This document shows, piece by piece, positions 1-50,875 of a DNA stretch of 64,000 bases. Within the stretch, counting starts at the first letter, position 1. The number at the start of each line of letters is the position of its first letter. Location: the NCBI GenBank assembly GCA_003342895.1, contig PTFA01000193.1, positions 1,054,905 through 1,118,904 on the forward strand, in the 5' to 3' direction. The notes below the pieces were generated by a model that saw only the letters and a program-made list of their open reading frames with translations, did not search any database and was not told the origin of the DNA. The DNA comes from Casuarius casuarius (Eukaryota > Chordata > Aves > Casuariiformes > Casuariidae). A program made the position numbers and the translations under genes.

Positions 1-1636
1 GGCGAGGGGGTGGGCACGGCCTTTGAATCCCCGGCCTGGGAGTTGAGGCAGGGCTGCCTCGGGTGACGGGGAGGAGGCAGGCCGAGGCGGTGCAGCAGCT
101 GGCAGTGGGGCAGGCTCCTCGCTCACCTATTTATTTTCAAACGTGAATCTGCTTTTCCGAGGGGCTTAAAATCCCCCCGTAAAGGAGCCGGGGAGGGCAG
201 GTAGGGAATGCCATCTGCTCCCGGGAGGGGAGGGAGGGAGGGAGGGATGGAGGCGGGGGACAGCTTCCAGCAGTGCCCGGGCTGGAGGCATTCCCCAGGC
301 CCTGGGAGGCAGATGGGGCCTGTGGGGGCGGAAAAGGCTCCGGAACTTGTAGCCGTGCCCTCCCCAGGGCCGCATCCTCGCTCTGGGGGGCGATTCCCTC
401 CTGGATGGTCACCGGGGGGGGGTGAACCTCGGGCTGCTTCAACATCTTCACGTTCATGGCTTGCCTGTCATTTTCCTCAGTGCACAGATTTCCTGTTTTG
501 AAAACTAGGCTGCTAGCTTTGCTAGGGGTTTTACACAAATAGCGAGAATTGGGTTCTCTGATAACCACGTTTGGTCTCCCATTAGTTTTTAAGGCTTGTT
601 ACTGATTTGGGAGAGTATGTATAAACGCCCCCAGATTGATTCACTTAGCCCCCCGTAACTTAGATCTGCAGCGTTTGGAGGAAGCAGCAGGGACAAAATG
701 GACAGTTAATAAAAGGAACAATTGTATACTGCCTGTTCTAGAGGGCACTTGCTGCCCTTCAAGAACTTTCCTCATCGCATATGCTCTTTACACAGTGAAT
801 CTTTATCTTCTATCTCTTTTCTTTACCTCAGTCCGGGAAATGAAACTGGAACAGACATTTCTGGAAATGATGAACTTGATTGGTGCAGTTGGGAAGATGT
901 GTTTCACAGTTATAATGAACATTGAAATTTGTCCCATTTTTTCACCGTTCAGTATTTGAATTTTACATTCCAGGATTTTAACCTGTCTATACAGCAATGC
1001 ATTTTTTTAAAGCCCTTCAGATAATGGCATCCCTTGTGTCGGATTGCCAGCTACCCAGGTACATCCACATGTACCTGTTACACCAAAGGTATCTGGTACT
1101 TTATTCTGTAAAGTAAGAGGTTTAAACAAGTGTTATTTTCTTCTTACAATCCCTTTCCATGCTTGTAAGAACCAAGGCTGTTATCAGTGAAACGTGGAGT
1201 TTGGGGAGATCTAATGTTTCAGGAATTGGCCAAAAATAAATTTTTGGTGAAGAACGTTGCTTTTTTTCTCCTAGTCATGCAACACAGATGAAAAGCTCTG
1301 AAGCTTTTAGTCATAACACACTGCTCCCATGTTTTCCTTTAAATAAAGCATCCAGTGGGAGAATGTGACATAATTGGTTTCTTGGATTAAGAGATCTTGA
1401 AATGGCTGGTAATACAGACAGAAGATGAAACTCTCCGGCAGGGTTATGGTTTAAATACAGTAATATGGTGGCAAAGTCCTGTTATTATTGCATGGTAATT
1501 TTGTGTTTCTCTTACAAGAAAACTCTGTATGTGGTTATGCTGCAGAATAGATGCTTTTGAGTATCATCAGTGGCACAAAATATTAAATATCTCTCCTTCC
1601 CTTGCATTGCATAATCGCAGTGTTGTTCTCCCATAG
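1..1636. other. Upstream TLK2 intron, GC-rich left edge
   Basis: No coding exon is visible. The first 480 bases are GC-rich with scattered CpGs and a G-run tract, which could be the downstream shore of the TLK2 promoter island, although the non-coding first exon itself is not recognisable. From about 500 the sequence becomes AT-leaning intron and ends in the acceptor before the first coding exon. Confidence 0.5.
223..260 (+). repeat. G-rich tract with G-quadruplex potential
   Basis: Six runs of three or four G, each separated by a single A, lie at 223-247, followed by a further G5 run within the next dozen bases. This satisfies the usual G3+N1-7 quadruplex pattern several times over. It sits in the GC-rich left edge, upstream of the TLK2 start codon. 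Confidence 0.7.
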
Positions 1637-1644
1637 CAGCAGAA

Positions 1645-40867
<39,223 letters not shown>

Positions 40868-41298
40868 GACAGAGTAATAGGCCAAAAACTGCTTGAGAAA
40901 CCGACAAAAAGACTTTCAGAAACAGCTTTGGAATAGAGGAATCTGCAAGGGTCTCAAGAAACCTGTACCAGGTGCTTTTTTTCTCTTGCTTTTTTCCATC
41001 CATAGAGCATGACAACATCAACTCTCATCAAGAAAACCTTCGGCATCTTAGGCCAAGCCATGTGGATAGGAATTGGCTTGAGGTTTATCTGGTAAATGAC
41101 CACAAAGGGTGGCTGCTCTGAGCAAGGAGGGGAAACTCAAGAAAATACAAAAAGACATGGTTCCATGTACTGTGAACTTCTGAACATGCAGCCTTGGGGA
41201 ATCCAGGACGCGGTGTGTGCTTCATATGAAGAATGTGGACTTTGGAAAAAGACTGGGCTAGTCCAGTGTTGATATTTAAACATTGTTCTTTTTCTTTT

Positions 41299-41304
41299 AA
41301 TAAA
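41299..41304 (+). terminator. TLK2: TLK2 proximal poly(A) signal AATAAA
   Basis: Canonical hexamer about 430 bases past the stop codon. No strong GT-rich downstream element is obvious, so usage relative to the distal signal is uncertain. Confidence 0.6.
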
Positions 41305-43916
41305 GTTTAGGTAACATCTCCTGAAAAGCTCGAAGCACCAAGGTTCAGCTGGGGATGGTATATGACTCTTTGCCCTTTGGAGGGGAAAAAAGTTGATCCT
41401 GCCTGTTCATGGCACTAGAGTTAGTGTTTTACCCCTAATTAATTTCAGTTTTTTAAAATAACAATTTTTTGGAAGAAAACAGTTTTCTGGTCTCAAAGTG
41501 AAACCCTTATTAGCAGGTACATGGCAGTGTCCATTCTACGGATGGTGCAGCTTTCTGCTCCCTTGGGGTGGCCTCTTACGAATAATTCACCTTCAAAGGA
41601 GGGAGATGAAGCCAATAGGAGAACAGGCCTGCGTAGACCTCTTGTGATCAGATTGGATCACAGCTCAGATTGCCATGAGGTTTTCAGCTGCTGCTTCACA
41701 GCTCTCTCAACGGTTGCACCTTTTTAATTTATTTGAAGTGCTGGGGTTTTTTCCTTTTCTTTTTCTTTTTTTTTTCTTTTTGAAAACACACCCTGACATG
41801 TTCATGAAGTGCTCTTTGCTCTTGTGAGCATGATACCTGTTGACTATTGAAAAGGCAGGCAGCAAATGGGAAGGAATCAGCACAGCTCAGCTGATCACAC
41901 TTGTGATCTGTGCTCGTGCAGTACTGTACATATCTTGTTAACATTATAAAAATCCGAAGCTGAAGACTCGTCTGCTCTTCTCAATTAGGTGACTTGGCAG
42001 GGAAGCTTCCTCTCTCTCTTAACACTTTCCTTTTAAAAGTTGCTGACTTTCCAAACTTGCTGACATCGCTGCATCAGACCATAAACGAGGGGGAAAGAGA
42101 TGCGTGCTAGAAGGGAGCAAATGCCCTAATTATTTTCGTCTCCCTTCTGTAATCTGCTCGAGGGGCCTGGCACCTCCAGCGGGAGTCTGCCTGCTGTGAA
42201 ACACAAGCCTCCTGTCCCCACTGTGCCTCCTTTTCCCCCCCACGTTGGAGGACGACTGGAAACAGACAGAAAGCACAGCACTTGAACATGTGGCAGCCAG
42301 GTTGGAGTGTTCCTAACATGTGGCAGGAGTTCTTAGCCAGAAATATTTAAAGATGCAGTGTTCAAGAGCGAGGTTTGCCTCAGGAGGGAGCTGAGCGGTG
42401 CACTACCATGGTTCAGGGCATTGCTTAAGAGCAAGTTACACTGTGCGCGCTTCTTAATCCAGCCCCCAGGCCTGTTGTGGACTGTTCTCTCTGCAGCACC
42501 TCCAGGACTGTACCTGCGGTCACAGCGCGTGGGGTTTTTTGGGCAGTCGGTACCCGAAGGGCGTTCTTGTGGCAAGCGATGTTCTCCGTTACGCCCTTTC
42601 CGAGAGAACTACTACTCGTCTGCCTTATCGTAAGCCCTTGTCTGCAAACTGCGCTTAACCTGTTCGGGAACCTGTGGTTAACTGAAAAATTGAGGAATCT
42701 GGTGAAATTGAACTCTGGACCTGGGAAGTGCAGAACTCTGCTGCTTTGATTTTTATTACTATTTTTGTAGTGACTCTTGGGCTTTTAATTGGATGTATTC
42801 ACTTGCAGCTGCATTAAGGTGGTCTTTAAGCCGTAGTGTTTTAAACAAAGAAAAGAAATACTGCATCTTTAAATCCTCAGCCATAATTTCTTAGCCCTTT
42901 CCATCCCTGCTGGTCTATTCTAGAAGTTAACTGTTTAGCAAGCAGTGCTTCAACATGTCTATTCAGCCTCTGTCAGGCAAAATCAGGGTTGATGCTTCAT
43001 CCTGTTTGCTGAAACTGATTATTTGGTGTCTATCCGCATAGGGGAGAATTCTAAAAGGGTTTATTTTTTTTTCTTTTGTATCCCGGTCCGGTCGTTTCTT
43101 GGACATAAGTGTGTGCTATCTCTGTGGGTGTGATTAGTTTTGTGTCAGATGCATTTATTCCTGCTGTGTGACACCCATTCAGGGGCCTGTGGACAGCGGC
43201 AGCCTTGTCCGGTGCTAATAGCAGTGGAGAACCCTGGTAGAATTCTGGCTGCGACACCTTCCTCGTTAATATGGGTTTCACTTCCAATAACAGACCCTCT
43301 CGCCACACTGTTCATTTACTTAAAGAAAAGTGTATGAAGAATTTGTAACTTAAAAACCAGGCCAGACTGTTTTGGCTCTACCCAACAGATGAGACATGGA
43401 TATTAAAATAAGTTTTAAGAAACTGATTTGCTTGACTCTTACTCTTTTGCTGTTTGTAGTCCTGGCACGAGCTTTCTTGCGCTGACTGCGCCCAGGTCGC
43501 AGGAGATCAGGAAGGACTGAGGTGGCTTTTGGACAGCTCAGAGCAGTGAGACCTTTGCATCAGAGGGGGGAATCGTTCACTGCGCTCTTGGGCTATTGTT
43601 GCAAATTACCGTGTCTTGCTTAATTACTGACACTGATCTGGTCCTGGAACGTGGAGAAAGACATCAAAGCTGGGTTTGTCCCTAGTTTTTAAGTTTAGAA
43701 GCTGTATGTGTTTGGGATAGAGAGAAACCCTTTTGTGTCTGTTGATGCATGTCCTTGTTAAACTCCCCTTCTGCCCCGGCTGGACCTGCCAGTCGCTCCC
43801 TGGCCCGCAGGAGCCTGAGGCCCTGGTTTAAGGGGCACAGAAAGGCCGTGCTGCGCGCGACAGGCTCGACTCCTTTAGCTTCTTAGGGCTGAGTCATGTC
43901 AACTTTAAAAACATAT

Positions 43917-43922
43917 AATAAA
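43917..43922 (+). terminator. Candidate distal poly(A) signal AATAAA
   Basis: Canonical hexamer in a short A-rich patch at the very end of the AT-leaning stretch after TLK2, just before the change to CpG-rich DNA. A GT-containing segment follows within 40 bases. It could end a long TLK2 3' UTR. Confidence 0.4.
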
Positions 43923-44144
43923 AAATCAAGAAAGACCTTGGCAGCTAAAGACGTGGAGTTTGCATCTATCTGAGCAAATAACTAGGCAGCGCCAGCTCCC
44001 GGGCCCGGCCGCTCCGGCAGCATGTCGCAGCCTCGGTGCGAGGTGCCGCTACTGCACGGCGCAGGCGGCCTCTGCCAGCACGGGGCTGATTCCTTTGGAG
44101 GAAGAGTTGCTACGGATAAGGGTTTCTCTGCTCCTCGGCAAACC

Positions 44145-44152
44145 TGACGTCA
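44145..44152. promoter_or_regulatory. Consensus CRE (TGACGTCA)
   Basis: A perfect 8-base palindromic cyclic-AMP response element within the CpG-rich DNA that starts after TLK2. Such unmethylated-CpG CREs typically sit in promoters. Function here is inferred. Confidence 0.5.
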
Positions 44153-44380
44153 GCCTCGCTTCGCTGGAAATTAAAGGGAGTTTTCGGTTAAGTGTGAAAC
44201 CGAACACCGAGAACGATTTGGCTCCCTGTGTGCTGCTGCAGCTGATCGCTTTCGTGTCTGGCGTTCCAGTTTTGATGATGATATACAGATTGGGGTAAGA
44301 GGAGGAGGAGGAGGCGATGTTTCAGCAGCAAAGTCATGAACGTGGCGCGGCGGCTGTGAAACCTCCAGGCCAGGCACCCC

Positions 44381-44390
44381 GTCACGTGAA
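44381..44390. promoter_or_regulatory. E-box / CLEAR-type site (TCACGTGA)
   Basis: GTCACGTGAA contains the palindrome TCACGTGA, matching the core bound by MITF/TFE and USF factors (CLEAR consensus GTCACGTGAC, one base off). It lies 230 bases from the CRE. Interesting beside MRC2, an endolysosomal-route receptor, but the link is inference. Confidence 0.4.
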
Positions 44391-46499
44391 CGTTTGTGGG
44401 CTTTTGCGTCCAGCTTCGAGCCAGCGCGATCGCTGACTTGCTGCGGGGCTGCGTTGTTGGAGGCTTTGCCTCGTCCTTTAGGAGTCACGCTATGAAACGG
44501 GTTCCTATCTGCCAAACGGGCCCGGCCCCGGTTATTCTGTGACCTGGCAAACCCTCGACGTGAGGTTGACGTGAGGTTCGCTGCTGCTTGCGTGGGCCTG
44601 GGAGGATGGAGGTTTTTCTGGGTGCTGCCCAAGCTTGGCTCAGGCAGCCCAGCCTTAAAGCTTCTCGCACCTAAAATGGAGGGAGAAACGTGCAGAGGAA
44701 GGACAGAGGCTGAAATCTTCCAGAGCTCGGCGAGAGCTGCGCCCACCTCTTGCTGCTTTTGGTGACGGTGTGAAGATCAGCAGCGAGAGAGCTTCTCCCA
44801 AGGGACCGGCGTGGGGCAGGGGGACACGCGTCCCCTGAGCCTAGCACAGCCTCCCTGTCTCCCGCAGGGAGATGATTTTTTACACCAAATGCAGATGAAT
44901 TTTCACACTAGATTTCCCCTTGAACGGGGCTGTGCAGCTCGTCTCTGCCCTGCGCCGGCCCCGGCTCAGCCAGGAGCCCGCAGAGCCGTGCAGGAGCCCG
45001 CGGATGGGCCGGGCGGCCCTGCAGCCATCGCCCGGGGCGGGGTGAGAGGCCAAGCAAACGCCGAGCTGCTCAGCCTCCCCTCGACACGTTCGCACCCAGA
45101 AAGAGGCGGCTTGGACACAAGGCAGCTTTTGTGCCGGCCGGGCGGGGGTGCGGGAGCTGCAGCCGCCTGCGAGGAAACCTCTCGTTTCATGCATCAACTG
45201 CGGGGGGACGCGAAGGAGGGGGAGCAGCCCCCGGCGCGTGCGGGCGGCGAGCAGCGGCGAGCTGGCCCCAATCCGCCTCTCTCCTCCTCGCTCCCAGCCC
45301 CGCATCTTGCCCTTAGCTCAGTTTACTGCAATCTTTATTTTTCCTCCGTCCTTTGTCTGCAGCTTGGCCTTCCCCTTCCCTCCGTCGCTCCTCCGCCGTG
45401 GCTTGTAAACGCCTTTGAAAGACGAGACCGAAGGCGGCGCGGCCAAGGACGGCGCGAGCCCCGCGGGCTCCCGCTCTGCCTCGCCATCGCCTCTGCTCGG
45501 ACGCGCTCCGGGAGGTGCCGGGCCGGGGGCCGCGGGCTGCGCCGCCGGGGAAACCTCGGCTCGGGTGAGCGGCTCCGTCCTCGCAGGCCGCTGCTGGAGG
45601 GGCGGCGGGGGGTGCTCAGCGCTTGGAGCCAAAGTCTGGTAAACCTTAAAACCAGGGTTAGCGGGAGGTTAGCATCCCGCCTCCGGCAGCCCGGCTGCCT
45701 CCCGCTAGCCCCCGGCCAGCCCGGAGCCTCTCTCCTTCCTGCCGTCGCTCAAGCCGGGCCGCTGTCTTAGCGCCTGCCCCCGGGTTGAAATTTCGGTGCT
45801 CGGGAGCTGATGGAGCCGGGAGCACAGGGAGACGCAGCCTCCTGCGCGGGGCAGGTCGGTGCCTCGAATTGCAGCTCGAGCAGCCGGGGTGGCTCCAGGC
45901 CCTTTCACCTCGCCTTTTTCCAGCATTGGCTCGACCCCGCTAAGCATGCGATCCCACCCGAGCCCGGGAGCCCGGCCAGGCCTCGAGTCCCCAAAACTTT
46001 CCAAGCCAAAGGGAGCGGCGAGGCGGTGCGAGAGGAGGAGCAGGGGTGCGGGAGCAGGGGACGTGCCCATGGCCACGAGGTAAGGCAGTGGCGGAGGAAC
46101 CGTCCCCGCTGCAGTGGCCCGGGTGGCTGCTTTCCTCCCGCGTCCCAGCCCCGTTTCCAGCCGGAGGAGGACGCCGGGCGGGATGCGCGCTCCTCCTCTG
46201 CGAGCGCTCCAGCTGCCTTCGCTCCCGGGTCCGTAACCCGGCTCTGCTGAGCCGTGCTGGAGTCACGNGGAGAAAGCGTTTTCCCAAACGGGAATTGCTT
46301 GTAAACGGCTGCAATTCCTCCCCGTCCCGCTCGCAGCCTTTCCAGGAGCCCTCGGGGGCCCTGGGCGGACGGAGGACAGTGCGGCCCCCGGCCTCGTCCG
46401 GCCCCCGCGTCCTCGGCGCGGGAAGGGCCGGGAGCTGGAGCGCCCTGAAATTCCTCGTGGCAGCTTTGAGCGAGCACATCTGGTTCCAATAAATTACTC

Positions 46500-49400
46500 G
46501 CAGCCTGAACTCGCCTGACTTTTAAGGGCTGCAGAAGAGCGAGCGGCGAAGAGCCCNGGCGCGGGGGCGTCTCCCGCTCCGGGACCCTTTTCGGGTGCTG
46601 CCACGCGGCCCCNGGGGCCGGGGAGGGCTCCGGCGGAGAAAGCCGAGCAGCGTGGTGTGAATGCACACGGTGCAGCCCGGCCCTGGCGCCGTGGGGCCTC
46701 GGCCGCTGCCGCCGGGCTCTTCCTCCCCCCGCGGAGCTCTCGGAGGTTGGAGGAAGCGAGCGCAGGGGCCCGTCGGCGTCGCCCGGGCGCTGAGCTTCCC
46801 CGCGGCTCCCGGTCTGCGTCCGGCGCGTGGAGCCGGCTGGGGCCACCTCGGCCTCCGACGCTGGCCCCAGAGCAGGTCCTCAGAGCCCAGCCTTGGTGCA
46901 AAAGCTGGAGGGTTTGTGGCCTTTCCAGGAGGAAAAAATAAAACAACCGGCAAACGATGCTCCTTGCACAATTTTTCTTTCCACGTGCCTTTCTGTCCTG
47001 GCCTCCCGGCGTCCCGCAGCAGCGCGTTCCCCGGGAAAACGCCCCTCTCGCTTTCCTGCTGGGCTCCTCTTGTGGCAGGGGCCGATGCCCCGGGAAGAAG
47101 CGGAGCGTGGAGAGGAGCCGTGCGGGCGGCCGCGGCCTCCCGGGCCTTCCTGCCCGGCGGGGAGCGACGTGGCCGTGGCCCGCTCCAGCTCCCGGCGCGG
47201 GGGGAGAGGAGAGGAGAGCGGAGCCGGCCGCCTCTCGCAGCGGTGACCTCAGCGCAGCGTCGCCTGCCAAGTGGGTGTTGATCTTGGCCCCGCCGGCTCC
47301 GTTCGGGGGCCAGGATGAGGCCGAGGAGGCGCGACCGGAGCCCCCAGCTCGCGGTGGAGCCCGGCAGGTGCCGGCAGGACCCGGCAGCGCCTGCACCAAG
47401 CACCGACCCACGGGACAGAGAAACATCCCTTAACATCCCGGGAAGCGGAGGCTGTGACAGCCAAGGGGAAGCGAAGCCCCCGGCACCGGGCAGCACCTCC
47501 AGCCTGGTCTCTTCGGGCAAGGCTTTGCTTAGGACTTGCAATGACCCTTCTTAGGCGCTCTCAAACCTACAAAGAGTCTCAAAGCAANAAACTCGCCCTT
47601 TTCGCTTCACCCGCGTGAGGCAGGTTTCGATACGCCCGTGGATAGCAGCAGATCTGCCTCTACAAGAGGTCGCAGTCTCCCCTGGGGCTAGGAGCCACCA
47701 CGGTCTCCTTAGCTGGTGGCTAAGTGGTGCCACCTTTCAGCACCAGCAATTCAGGTCGTGTCCTGGAGGACGTCCCTTGCAACCACNCTCTAGTCCGACG
47801 GTCACTCTCACAACCTGTTTGTGTCCTTCTGCTTCAGCTCCTTTCTTTCCCCATCTTTTCCAGCCGAATCAATGGTTTCCCAAGCGGNAACAATCCACTG
47901 CTCTGCTGAAGACCATCTACCTCTGACCCGCTGTATTTCCCTTCCTCGGGAGTAGGCATCTGCCATGGTTTACCTCTTGATAAATCCACGTCGTGTTGTG
48001 TTTTCTCCGTGTCTTTGCTAACTGCCTCCATCAGAATATCCCGCCTAAAGCCTGGTGCTACTGAGGCTGGTCTCATGGGTCCAGGGATGCCCGAATCCCG
48101 TCCTTTAACGCCTTGGACAAGAGCAAAGGCTGAGTACGCGCCGTACCCGGATGCAGTCCAGCTGAATTCAAGAACCGGCTCTGAGGGCGCATCTCCGAAA
48201 GGGAGCACCTCAGCTACGAATCCAGGTTTTTTTCCTTCAGTCTACTCCAGACTAACTCCACAGTTGGCCATTTCATCCAAGGTGAGCTTTTAAATTCATA
48301 ATGTCCTCCTTACTTAAAATCAAGGCTAAAAACCAGCCTCCCCCTCTCCATTGCTGGGCGATGACATGTGTGGCTTTTCCCATCCTCATCTACCTGGGCC
48401 TCACTAGTCGTTAGCAACATTTATTTCCTGATCCACGTGTGGGAAGCTGAAAATCCCAGGCTGACCCGTTTTCTGCCAATATTCGCAGGTGGAGAGGAGG
48501 CCTTCAGGCAGAGGTGACGTAGTGGCAGGGATCCGGCANGGATCTGTCCCGGGATCCAAGCCCTCGCCTCCAGCGGCGGTGTGAAGAGGGAGCTCCCAAG
48601 AGCACGGCCGGCGGCTGGGCGTCCGCGGCCTCTTGCNCGCGGCCAATTCCCCGTGTCTGGCAGAAGCTCGTTACTGACAGAAAGGTCAGACAGAGCTTGG
48701 AGAAGTCCTGGGGGACGGAAAAAATGCATTTCCTCCAGATGCACCGCGCTGAGTGACAACTCAACTGGTGCTAAACCAGACGAGGAGGAGAGCAGGCGAG
48801 GAGCTTGTGAGAGCCTGCTCTGGAGGACTTAATTACGATACGTTACTTATCTTCTAATCGCTCCCAGAGCCGGCACCTCCAAGTGACGGGAGGCTGGGTG
48901 ACAGCGATGCTCCGCGGGATCTGGAGCCCTTCAGCTCTGCCGCCTCCCCTCCCGGGCAGGATTCGCCTCCAGGACCAGGATGGCAGGTTCCTGCAGCGGT
49001 GGGACCCAAAACGGGGCAACGCAGCAGGCGTGCGAGGCCATGCTCCTCCTGGCTCCTCAGGTGGCACTTTTCTCGTTAAAGAGAAAAATTTTGATGATGC
49101 TGACNTGGTAGAGCAGGTCTCACGGGGCCCCGGGTGGTTTGTGCATCAGGCCNGCAGCTGGCCGAGGACGTCTAGGGCTGGGACGGAGGAGAGGGGCTCT
49201 CGCCTCCCCTCCCGCGCCCGCTCCCCACGGATGCGCCGGCCCAGCTGCGGAGCAGCTCCCGGCTGCCAACACGAGCGAGCCTGTTCCTCCAGGCGCTGCG
49301 TCAATTAAAACATAATCCGTGGCTTGAAGAACCCAACAGCGCAGCTGATCATGTGCTTAATTGGCCCCCCCGGAGAGCCTGCCTCTCCGAGGACCGTCCC

Positions 49401-50315
49401 AGCAGCAGCCCCGAGGGCCTCCATCCTTAGCTGGGACACAACGGAGCCGATTATTTTTGCAAGGCAAACAGATCCGCCAAGCGCACCGTGGCTTTCTGAC
49501 CAGAGCGCTCCCGCACGCCGCACCATCCCGGGACCGACCGTCGCCTCCCGCTCGGNGGGAACGGCGCCGTCGTCTCGGCCCGCTGCGAAAATCCCGACTC
49601 CTTCGTTGTCCTTCGGGCGCTCGGCCGGTGCGGGTCCTTCCCGCAGGACATCCTCGGTGGCACGGGCCTCCGGCGCATCCCCGTTTCCTTTCCTACATGT
49701 CTTTGCACCATTTGGCACATAGGGGTGAGCGCGGAGCTTACCGAACTTCTAACTTTTAATTCTTAAAGTAGCTAAAAGTCTTGTCNTTTTTTTTTTAAGC
49801 CTTTTATTTCCAGCTCCTGAATGGTGCCGCCCCGGCCGAGCTCCCCNGGGCGCTGCTCCGCTTGGATGTCCGCGACCGCCGCCGCTCTCCCGGCCGGAGG
49901 ANGTGAAACACCGTCCGGTTTCGGCACCGCGACGCACGGGCCACACCGGAGCCGCCCGGCCCCGTGCCCGCGGGAGCCGCTTTCGCCCCGGCAGCGCTGT
50001 ATTTGGGGTGAAGCAACAGGTACGCGGGGGTTTTGGCGGAGCAGCCGGGCGCCCGCGGCGGTTTCGGCAGCACCGGGGAGAAGAGCAGAGGGCCGCGAGC
50101 GGAGGGCAGGCCCGGGCGGCGCGGAGGCCTCCGAGACGGGGCGCGGGGACTCCGGGCGTCCTGGGGACGGCGTTTCGGGACGCCATCCCCAAAGACGCCC
50201 CATGGTCTCCCGAAGCGGCCGGAGCAGACGCACCCGCTGCTATTTTCCTTTTTTTTTTTATTTTTTTAACTTTTTTCTCTCTTTTTTTTTTTGGTGCTGT
50301 CATTTTATACTAAGT
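46500..50315. other. GC-rich interval left of the assembly gap
   Basis: No recognisable exon. The sequence is GC- and CpG-rich with a less extreme patch at about 47.6-48.9 kb, an isolated AATAAA at 46488-46493, and more than a dozen single N bases. It ends in a pyrimidine/T-rich tract (50240-50292) that runs into the gap. It may be upstream of, or part of, the MRC2 promoter region. Confidence 0.5.
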
Positions 50316-50875
50316 NNNNNNNNNNNNNNNNNNNNNNNNNNNNNNNNNNNNNNNNNNNNNNNNNNNNNNNNNNNNNNNNNNNNNNNNNNNNNNNNNNNNN
50401 NNNNNNNNNNNNNNNNNNNNNNNNNNNNNNNNNNNNNNNNNNNNNNNNNNNNNNNNNNNNNNNNNNNNNNNNNNNNNNNNNNNNNNNNNNNNNNNNNNNN
50501 NNNNNNNNNNNNNNNNNNNNNNNNNNNNNNNNNNNNNNNNNNNNNNNNNNNNNNNNNNNNNNNNNNNNNNNNNNNNNNNNNNNNNNNNNNNNNNNNNNNN
50601 NNNNNNNNNNNNNNNNNNNNNNNNNNNNNNNNNNNNNNNNNNNNNNNNNNNNNNNNNNNNNNNNNNNNNNNNNNNNNNNNNNNNNNNNNNNNNNNNNNNN
50701 NNNNNNNNNNNNNNNNNNNNNNNNNNNNNNNNNNNNNNNNNNNNNNNNNNNNNNNNNNNNNNNNNNNNNNNNNNNNNNNNNNNNNNNNNNNNNNNNNNNN
50801 NNNNNNNNNNNNNNNNNNNNNNNNNNNNNNNNNNNNNNNNNNNNNNNNNNNNNNNNNNNNNNNNNNNNNNNNNNN
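50316..50875. other. Assembly gap (560 N)
   Basis: 560 consecutive N, flanked by a T-rich tract on the left and extremely GC-rich DNA on the right. The setting is typical of CpG-island first exons that fail to sequence, so the missing MRC2 exon 1 could lie here. Confidence 0.98.

Larger units (their letters stand above)
40868..43940 (+). other. TLK2: TLK2 3' untranslated region (minimum to about 41.32 kb, possibly to 43.94 kb)
   Basis: Directly follows the stop codon with no further coding sequence. A canonical AATAAA lies at 41299-41304 and a second at 43917-43922. Between them the sequence stays AT-leaning with T-rich stretches (41750-41785), unlike the GC-rich DNA that begins just after 43.95 kb. 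This fits a long 3' UTR isoform, but the sequence alone cannot prove it. Confidence 0.6.
43950..46500. promoter_or_regulatory. CpG-rich interval between TLK2 and MRC2, left part
   Basis: Dense CpGs begin abruptly near 43.95 kb. There are long open frames in several registers on both strands, which is the usual effect of high GC; none has a family resemblance. The interval contains a CRE and a CLEAR-type E-box close together and a short GAG repeat at 44299-44313. A promoter or enhancer here is inference from composition and motifs. Confidence 0.45.

Noticed and set aside
44811..47541. Very long open frames on both strands (up to about 340 codons) between 44.8 and 47.5 kb
   Set aside because: They overlap in several frames at once, are Pro/Arg/Ala/Gly-rich, show no family resemblance or splice structure, and are expected where stop codons are rare because of high GC.
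48895..49080. Frame with RIRLQDQDGRFLQRWDPK near 48.96 kb as a lectin-like exon
   Set aside because: The superficial resemblance is isolated, no fitting acceptor/donor pair was found, and overlapping GC-driven frames are common here.
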